In this document: positions 57,204-64,000 of the stretch, piece after piece
How the letters are laid out: each line of letters starts with the position of its first letter
How positions within the stretch are numbered: position 1 is the first letter of the stretch
NCBI GenBank assembly: GCA_004352715.1
Contig: SCFE01000006.1
Coordinates: forward strand, 3,640,690-3,704,689
From: Hofstenia miamia
Lineage: Eukaryota; Xenacoelomorpha; Acoela
Length of the DNA stretch: 64,000 bases
Reading direction: 5' to 3'
Translations under genes and position numbers: made by a program
The notes under the pieces: model-generated
Told to the model about the DNA's origin: nothing
The model's database searches: none
What the model saw: the letters and a program-made list of their open reading frames with translations, nothing else

Positions 57204-58500
57204 TGTAACATAATTGTAATCTTAGCATATGTGGTCAAATTGAGAAAAAAGAAAGAAGAAACCAAGACTGAATATTGAAATAAAATATTAATTGTAAAAA
57301 CATATGCATAAGATTAATTAGTTATTTTTGTAAATTTATAATGCAGTAATCTTTTGATATTAATTAATTTGGCAAAACGGCATTAGACTAGATCGCTACT
57401 GCTAATTAAGTCAGAATTGCGTAATCGGCAGACGAACAGAAATTTAAACGTTCGGAATTGTAAACAAGTGGAATTAGCAGAATTAACAGGTACTGGTTAA
57501 ATATTTGATTGTTGTTAATTCTTTTACTATAAAAAGTGTGTAATCAATCATTTTGTTGATGAATCTAATTTACTGGATTTACTTTGCGTTTTTGTATCAG
57601 GTTATTTTACTTAATACAATGGAAAGCTAAACGTTCGAGCTCTCGGGTATTCAAGACGGTGGTTCACGGATCCAGTTAACGGGTGAAGTGTATAGCCGGT
57701 GCTTACCCGAGAAGCTCTTAGGTTAGGTGTAGGAATAGGGGCTTTTACTCGTATTAGCTTTCCTATCGTTCGTTGTTCATATTACAACTATTATTACACT
57801 ATGTTATTACATCTGTTTACATCAAGGAAATTATGGAATCACAAGATCTCTTTGCATTATCTTGGATGTTGTTTATTACGTATAATTCTTAGTAGACTGA
57901 CTGACTATCAATTAATCTCTTTTGCTGTGACCGTATTGATTGTTCACATGTATTCCAGGTCAGCATATATCTATTTATATGTAAGGTTATTATATGTACG
58001 AACTCATAACAAGCTATTGCACCCCGGTTGCGAGATCTCTTTATTAAACGACCCCGTTGATAACAAGAACAATCAATACACTAAATTAATAAGGTATCAA
58101 GCATCATCACTATTGTCCTTCCACACACATTTCCATTACACTGAGTCATCCGAACTGTGGTTGGTGTCTCTATTGATGTGTCGGCTTCATATGGAAATAC
58201 TCGTTATAGCGTAATTCTTCAATTCCTCTTTTGTGCTTTGTTGCAGGTCGGGTAGCGTACCCTGTACTTTGTACACTCTGTCTCGTGTCTTGGATCTAAA
58301 ACAACAGTCGTTAGTTTTGCATCAGTATTAGTTGATGAGATAATAAGTCAATTGTATAACGGCTAAAGCAATAGAACAGAAAGAAGAGAGACAGATACTG
58401 GAGTCTGTCACCTACCATACTACATAAGGAGGAAACAATTGTCATAGCAGCTCCTAAATTAGTTCAGACTTACTAGTATGAAGGTTGGCGAGATTCTACA
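57204..58500 (+). mobile_element. LTR, family C, 3' LTR, 1297 bp
   Basis: It begins TGTAACATAATTG right behind the polypurine tract and ends GATTCTACA. It is paired in sequence with the solo LTR at 58705-60023 and the inverted fragment at 56494-57027. A TATA box TATAAAAAG at 57529-57537 marks the promoter. Its interior contains a long open frame (next entry). Confidence 0.85.
57699..58214 (+). CDS. LTR-embedded reading frame, family C copy 1
   Basis: A 171-codon open frame lies downstream of the LTR TATA box. It starts at GTG; the first ATG is about residue 35, so the real start is uncertain. The product is rich in Leu, Ile, Tyr and His with several hydrophobic stretches, and no known domain. 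The frame at 59249-59725 and the minus-strand copy at 56780-56977 align with it in the same phase (for example HPGC...NKNNQ). Either an unrecognised LTR-coded product or chance openness in related sequences. Confidence 0.25.
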   Translation: MLTREALRLGVGIGAFTRISFPIVRCSYYNYYYTMLLHLFTSRKLWNHKISLHYLGCCLLRIILSRLTDYQLISFAVTVLIVHMYSRSAYIYLYVRLLYVRTHNKLLHPGCEISLLNDPVDNKNNQYTKLIRYQASSLLSFHTHFHYTESSELWLVSLLMCRLHMEILVIA

Positions 58501-58704
58501 GCATTTCCAATAATATCATTGAAATAATTGTTGATGCTCCTAGGTTTTCTCATACAACACTATGCTAGTCTAAATTTAGTATAATGAAGTAAGTACATTA
58601 TGTACCTGACCTCTCTTTACTATATTAATATTCTTCTGGGTAAGCACTCTGTTTTTAATAAAAATAATATACATAATACTCTCAGTTTCAATAAATGTAC
58701 ATAT

Positions 58705-60023
58705 TGTAACATAATCCAATCATGTGGTCAAGTAGAGAGAATTAGAGGAAAGAACTAAGTACTAAATTTAGAAATAAATATTTATTGTACACACATGATT
58801 ATGATTAGTTAAATCATTTGTAAAATTATGAAGCAGTATTTTCATATTAATTAATATTAATTTGGCAGTATATTTGACAAATGGTAAAAGGCCAAAGTCA
58901 CAAATGCTAATTAATGCTGAAGTGCATAAATCAGCAGACAAAGGAAAATCAGAAAATGGAAAATTGTTAACAACTTAGATTTAACAGGTACTGGCCAAAT
59001 ATTTGATTGTTTAATAGTTTCAAGTATAAAAGTGGTGCAGTTTATTATTTTGATGATGACTAAAATTCATTGGATTGACTTCGTTTTTCTTTGTCAGGTT
59101 TATTTATTAATTTTCATGGAAAGCTAAACAGTCAAGCACTAGGGTATTTGAAATGGTGGTCCACAACTTCATTTAATGGGAGTTTGAAACAGCTTTGCCC
59201 CTAACATGCATTTGTTCGCCATTCAAACTGCTGTGCAGCTGGTAGCTGGTGCTTACCCAATGTGCTCTTAGGTTGGGTATAAGGATAGGGGTTTTTACTT
59301 GTTATAGCTTTTCTATCGTTCATTGTTCATATTATTATATTATGATCTTTAGGTTAACCCTCATAGGAAACTTCATGACTTGTTTGTATTTGATTTTAGT
59401 GATTTCATTATATGTAATTGTAATTACCAGTAGACTGAACTACCAACTCTCCCTTTTATTTTTGGCCGCATTGGTTGTTCACATGTATATTATGTTAGCA
59501 TGTATATATTTATCTTTAGGGATATTATATGTAAGGAATTATAATAAGCTAATTCATCCTGGTTGCAAATTCCATTTATATAATTATAACAAGAACAATC
59601 AATGCAATAAATTAGTAAGCTATCACACACTGTCACTATTGTATTCTCACACATTGTTTCACGCACTGAGTCACTGGCATTGTGGTTGGTGTTTCTCTCA
59701 ATGTTCAAGTGTCAGCTGGAGTTAATCATTATATTGTAGTTTCTTTGATTCCTCTTTGTGCTTTGCCTCAGGTCGGGTTTTGACCCTGTACATTGTACCA
59801 TCTATCTCTCATCTTGCACCTAAATTACTGTTGTTAGTTCAAGCCTCAATAGTAGTTGATCAGAAATTATTTTAATTAATAAGCAATACAAAGTTAGAGC
59901 AAAATAAGAGAGATGGAATCTTGGAATCTGTCACCTACTGTACTAGTTAAAGAGGGAAAAATGTTACAGCAGCTCCTAAATTAAGTTAAGCTTTATTAGT
60001 TGGAAGGTTGTCAAGATTCTACA
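58705..60023 (+). mobile_element. Solo LTR, family C, 1319 bp, with ATAT target duplication
   Basis: It starts TGTAACATAATCC and ends GATTCTACA, flanked by ATAT at 58701-58704 and 60024-60027. It aligns along its full length with 57204-58500 but is clearly diverged. A TATA box TATAAAAG lies at 59025-59032. No internal region follows, so it is a solo LTR. Confidence 0.85.
59249..59725 (+). CDS. LTR-embedded reading frame, family C copy 2
   Basis: A 158-codon frame in the same relative position and phase as 57699-58214, also opening at GTG. Start regions match (MLT..ALRLG..IG.FT when the first codon is read as Met), and the C-terminal third diverges after LFH. Evidence for coding is only the shared openness. 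Confidence 0.2.
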   Translation: MLTQCALRLGIRIGVFTCYSFSIVHCSYYYIMIFRLTLIGNFMTCLYLILVISLYVIVITSRLNYQLSLLFLAALVVHMYIMLACIYLSLGILYVRNYNKLIHPGCKFHLYNYNKNNQCNKLVSYHTLSLLYSHTLFHALSHWHCGWCFSQCSSVSWS

Positions 60024-60312
60024 ATATTCATATTTAAAAAGAAAATTATTGCTAACAGCCAATTGCAAAAACTCATTTATCAATAAGGCATTGGAAATAT
60101 ATAATCAAATGCCATTGAATTTTAGAAATGAACTTAAAAATACTAAGGAAATTCAGCAATATTTCATTATTGAAACATCAACTGGGAAAGAGTATTCTGA
60201 CACTTTTCATTTATCATGTGCTTAAAAAAATTATTTGCTCTGTTCAGTGCTACCTCTTTTCAGTTTCGTTTTTGTTGTTTTAGTTTATAGTATGCAAATA
60301 TATGCTTAAATG

Positions 60313-60351
<39 letters not shown>

Positions 60352-60639
60352 ACTTTTAACATAAACAATGCATAATAATTACACCAATATAAAAGTAAAT
60401 TAAAAGTAAGTCTAGGAGATCAAGATAAACTTCTAAGTCATATGACTAAGTGATTCCTTTAAAATTATTAGAGAGTTTATCAACAGCAATGAACAAAAAT
60501 ATAAAAAAACCATGAGAATCATGTAGCATTTTCTACCAGTCTTCAATATCCAATTCCTCCATTATTACACTATAATTTTTATGGTATACTAGTGGGTAGA
60601 GATGTACTGTTCTTAAACTGCATAGCTTCTGTTATTAGA
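60024..60639. other. AT-rich region with a trinucleotide repeat
   Basis: Apart from the (GTA)n array at 60313-60348, no feature was recognised. Confidence 0.4.
60313..60348. repeat. (GTA)n trinucleotide microsatellite
   Basis: About twelve uninterrupted GTA units end in GTGGTA. Confidence 0.95.
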
Positions 60640-61227
60640 CTCCAATAACTATAATTAATGAATAATATAACAAGCAGTATTTAGGTGAGAAAGCCTTGCA
60701 GTATCTTTGCCAGCTGTTGATCATTGGGCATCCACCAAGAGCTGATCTCCAAAATCAAGTAACAGCCACTTCCTTCTATTTCCATTGAATGAGTTCCACC
60801 TCTCAGCTCAGTGAAGCAACTTATGTGTGTCATATCCTTTCTCAGTGCTTACTCAAGGCTTGACACAATTCGACTTAGTCTCAATTTGTAATGTGTACTC
60901 TATACTTGCAACCTTGATTGTTACTAGCTGCTTAAATAAATAGGTAATTAGCTATTACCAAAATATATTGGCTCTATTTAACTTAGATAAACAAATAGCA
61001 ATAATAATTGATACATACAAGGGTCAAATTATCACTCAAGTTATAGTCATGAATTTGGATCTAGTTCAAATATAAATACAAAAACCTATGTTTGGCTTAC
61101 CAGCCTTATATCAATTTCATTATTATTCATACATGTAAGAAAGGATCAATAGTTCATGGTTTGGAACAAGGAACCTAGAATCATTCCCATCCTTGCCACT
61201 ACTGAACACCAACCATTTAGCTGGACA
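60640..61227 (-). mobile_element. LTR, family A, minus strand, 3'-truncated
   Basis: Its reverse complement begins TGTCCAGCTAAATGG at 61227 and matches the family-A LTR through the GTAGTGG, GGTACACAT-like and GGAGATCAGCT blocks and the CACCTAAATA stretch, after which homology fades near 60640. It is old and diverged. Confidence 0.65.
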
Positions 61228-62013
61228 TCATAATTAATAATTAAACCATAATAAACTAAAGATAAGAATTCCAAAGAATTTTCTTCAACAAATTTTACAA
61301 TGATTTTGCTCTATTTATTATCTAAGTTCAAGAAGTACCTGTTGATTTTGAATTTCAAATTATTTTTCTGTCAAGATGGCTAAAAATAGTGGAAGTGAAT
61401 TCTTCTCCCTTCATTTTGCCAAATTAGTCAAATCAACAAATACTAATTGTTAATCTTTTCACTGATGATTTCTTAGTTGCATTATACAAAAGTAATCTAA
61501 AATGATAATTAATTTATAATTTGTTTTAATCAAATTTCAAATTAATCTTAATTCTTTGACTGACTATTTTCTTCAACAGCTTGATTAGTTTTGGATTAGG
61601 ATACAATCCTACAGCTAAAGCTATCCAATGAAGCATTAAAGTATAGGATAAAGTAAAATAGCAAAGAAAAAACTTAATAAAATTTTATGCTTAATGTGAT
61701 ATTTAGAAAATCTTTAGCTTGAATAATAGTCAAAATAATGTCAATATTGAGAGCATTAGTAAACATTAAATTTGAGTGAGGACAATATTATAATTTTAGT
61801 TGCATGTCTTTATTATGTGAAAGATAAATCTTATAATTTGTAATATAGATTTATCATTCAATTTTCTTCAACTAAGTACAAAAACCTTATGGTGCAATTC
61901 ATATGGGTAAATCCAAGTGTGTATCAAATATTTAAATCACCATGTAACTTTTGAAATAATCATACTTCTACAATTATTGCAATTTAAATATAAAAAGATA
62001 AATACTAAAATCA
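61228..62013. other. AT-rich region between two minus-strand LTRs
   Basis: No gene or element was recognised. Confidence 0.4.
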
Positions 62014-62769
62014 TGTAATATAATATCCTCTACCAGGCTTTATCACTGTTGATTCATTGTTACCTTGTAACATTGACTGTGTTATTGCGGGTAAGGATTT
62101 ACTAAATGTTACTGCTTGCTTAATTTCTTCTATTACATTATGTAACCACTATTAACTATTCACTTTTTAGGTGACAAACCAAAGCAGTAACATCTGCATT
62201 GATCTTTCAGTGGGCATCTGCCCAAAGCAGATCTCCACATCCAATTTCACCATTCCTTCCAATGCTTGAGTGCCAATTTTCAGCTCAATCAAGATAGCTT
62301 ATGTGTACCCTACATTAGCTCGGTGCTTACTCAAGGCATGACACAACTTGACTTAATCTCTATTGTGTGAAAGTGTTATATCTGTTTGCAACCAGAAACT
62401 GTCACTAGTTGTTCATTCAATATTACACGTAGCCATTACCAAAATATATTGGCTTTATTAAATAAACAAATATTGAACAACTTCCTAACTTACATTTATA
62501 ATTACTCCATGTAAGGTCATTATTGGTCGATTATAGGTCACTTAATTTGGATCTAAAAATGTATAGATATAATCCCTAATGTTAGGTTATCTAACCATTT
62601 GTTGAAAGTTAATTATCTAATACATGTAGTTGGAAATGCTAGTCGGCTAATCAAGAGAAAACCTCTATCCCTAACTTAAGTGCACTTTCGTGATCTGGCA
62701 CAGTGACCCTTGAATCATTCCCTGTGATGGATCCAGACCACTACTAAACACCACTTGATTAGCTTGACA
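62014..62769 (-). mobile_element. LTR, family A, minus strand, near full length
   Basis: Its reverse complement begins TGTCAAGCTAATC at 62769 and follows the family-A LTR to its end, where GCCTGGTAGAGGATATTA matches the older LTR end at 7565-7692. The terminal CA is reached at 62014. No clear target duplication was found. Confidence 0.7.
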
Positions 62770-63559
62770 TTGTATTAATAATCAAACTGTTAATAAGATG
62801 AAATAAATAGAATTCTGAGTAAAATTCTTTATCAATGCTTACAATAGTTTTAATTGTATTTATAGTAATTTGAAGAGAAGTACCTGTTGATTTAAATTTA
62901 AATGTCTGCCAAGATGGCGGCTAAAAATAATGTAAGTGACAATTTGTTGAAAACATTTTATCCACAGATACAATAATCTCTTTTTCAACACATGTTATTT
63001 TCTTGGTTGCAATATACAAAATCAAACTGAAATAATCACACTTGATTTAATCATAATATTTTTAATCACTTCTTTTTCGATCTTAGTTCTTCTGCGACGT
63101 TTTGCAGCCTATTTCTGTTTTATTTTTTGGATGATGCTACAGTAATGCCTAAGGGCAGTTGATAAAAAATTGCATTATCATCATGCTTGAACAATTGTCA
63201 AATGTGTTATGCAAGCCACAGAATGTTAATTAGTGGGCCACAGATTCATATAGTATTTGTGCTTAGCTGTCTTACTAATGTATGCCACACATAAACCTCA
63301 TTCTGTCACTTTTCAATTTCTCTCTCTAAGAAACTAATCTACTTATATGAAATTATATTGTCCTAAAGTTTCTTTGATGCCAACCTATGCACTATTCAAA
63401 CATGACTTAAAGTAGTCCATCTATGCCATTCATAAGTTTGTCTTTCTCCTGTTGCAATTATCTAAAACTGCATAAGCTATCAGCAACTTTTCAATTCATG
63501 GTTGTCTGTGATCAACCTGTTTTTTTTCTAAGTAACAATATATATCAGACTATCTAAAA
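62770..63559. other. AT-rich intergenic region
   Basis: No gene was recognised. Confidence 0.4.
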
Positions 63560-63845
63560 TCAATGAATTTGAGAGTTTCTACAGTAGTTGGCAGGCTTGT
63601 TATTGACCTGAAGTTGTATCTTTTCTTCGGATCCACCAGAAATGTCCTTCTTACTGCCATCCACTATGGACACCTGCTCACCACACACTTTTTTAATGCT
63701 GCTGCTATCTCATTAAAACTGGTGAACTTCTTGAGCAAATACCCATATACCTCATCTTTGTTGGCTTCCTCCAGTTTTTCATATTCTCTAGAGACTATTT
63801 TCAACTTAGTTATTATTGTTAATAATATTATAATTTCATTTCATT
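63560..63845 (-). pseudogene. Uncharacterised coding-like relic
   Basis: On the minus strand about 90 codons look protein-like (REYEKLEEANKDEVYGYLLK onward, then TFLVDPKKRYNFRSITSLPT), broken by a TAG at 63664-63666. The plus-strand frame over the same stretch is probably its shadow. No family is recognised; a decayed retrotransposon ORF is most likely. Confidence 0.25.
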
Positions 63846-64000
63846 TCACAGCTTCACACCTCAGGGAACTTAACAGTTCCCATGGAGTCTGAGCAATTTC
63901 CTCAGGGGCTTAGTTGCTCATAGCAGTGCAGGCTACTTTTTCTACTGACCCTCCCCAGTTCAGTAATCCCAACTATTCCAGGTATCTGCCATATTTCTTA

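Overview
The window is nuclear DNA from a metazoan, most likely an invertebrate. It is strongly AT-rich (judged by eye), gene-poor and crowded with transposable-element relics of many classes. It is a draft scaffold with four TA-microsatellite-bounded N gaps, three 1000-N gaps and several tiny-N joins. Nothing looks bacterial: there are no operons, rRNAs or CRISPR arrays. The species cannot be named from the sequence.

Only two host genes can be supported well. At the left edge (8-823, minus) an intact 271-codon reading frame encodes an acidic-then-basic, disordered, chromatin-type protein that carries an HMGN-like RSSARLSA motif. In the middle (34008-35591, plus) a single-exon 527-residue SLC22-family (organic cation/anion transporter-like) membrane carrier is intact. 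A possible first coding exon with a good splice donor lies at 29707-29779. A few other coding-like stretches are too weak to name.

Layout: 0.8-6.8 kb is intergenic AT-rich DNA with a tRNA-like element and a Penelope-type reverse transcriptase fragment. 6.8-16 kb is a tangle of Ty3/gypsy-type LTR retrotransposon copies (LTR family A), with integrase fragments and a large unidentified ORF downstream of integrase, present in two diverged broken copies. One of those copies is split by a solo LTR of family B with a clean target duplication. 17-19 kb holds an L1-like LINE relic (minus). 24.35-24.74 kb is a hAT non-autonomous element with 8-bp target duplications. 26.2 kb is a non-LTR reverse transcriptase fragment. 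28.0-28.4 and 32.3-32.8 kb hold a 112-bp tandem repeat. 31.2 kb is a piggyBac relic. 33-36 kb is the SLC22 gene. 36.3-41.3 kb holds palindromic and fold-back repeats and a 1.57-kb segment present twice, probably two haplotypes. 43.1-44.5 kb is a Tc1/mariner relic (minus) carrying a nested 0.4-kb MITE. 48.3 kb is a second Tc1/mariner relic. 49.3 kb is an internally deleted piggyBac remnant. 50.6-52.6 kb is an R4/Dong-like LINE relic. 53.2-54.4 kb is a family-B LTR. 56.5-60.0 kb contains three family-C LTRs, with primer binding site and polypurine tract. 60.6-62.8 kb has two minus-strand family-A LTRs.

The assembly itself needs caution. A Nextera mosaic-end adapter sequence is embedded at 32937-32953. 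Most one- to four-base N runs are flanked by near-identical direct copies, which indicates unmerged contig ends or haplotypes rather than biological duplication. The most interesting unexplained items are the roughly 1000-codon ORF behind integrase, the HMGN-like motif outside its usual taxonomic setting, reading frames kept inside the family-C LTRs, and the palindrome cluster at 36.5-36.9 kb.
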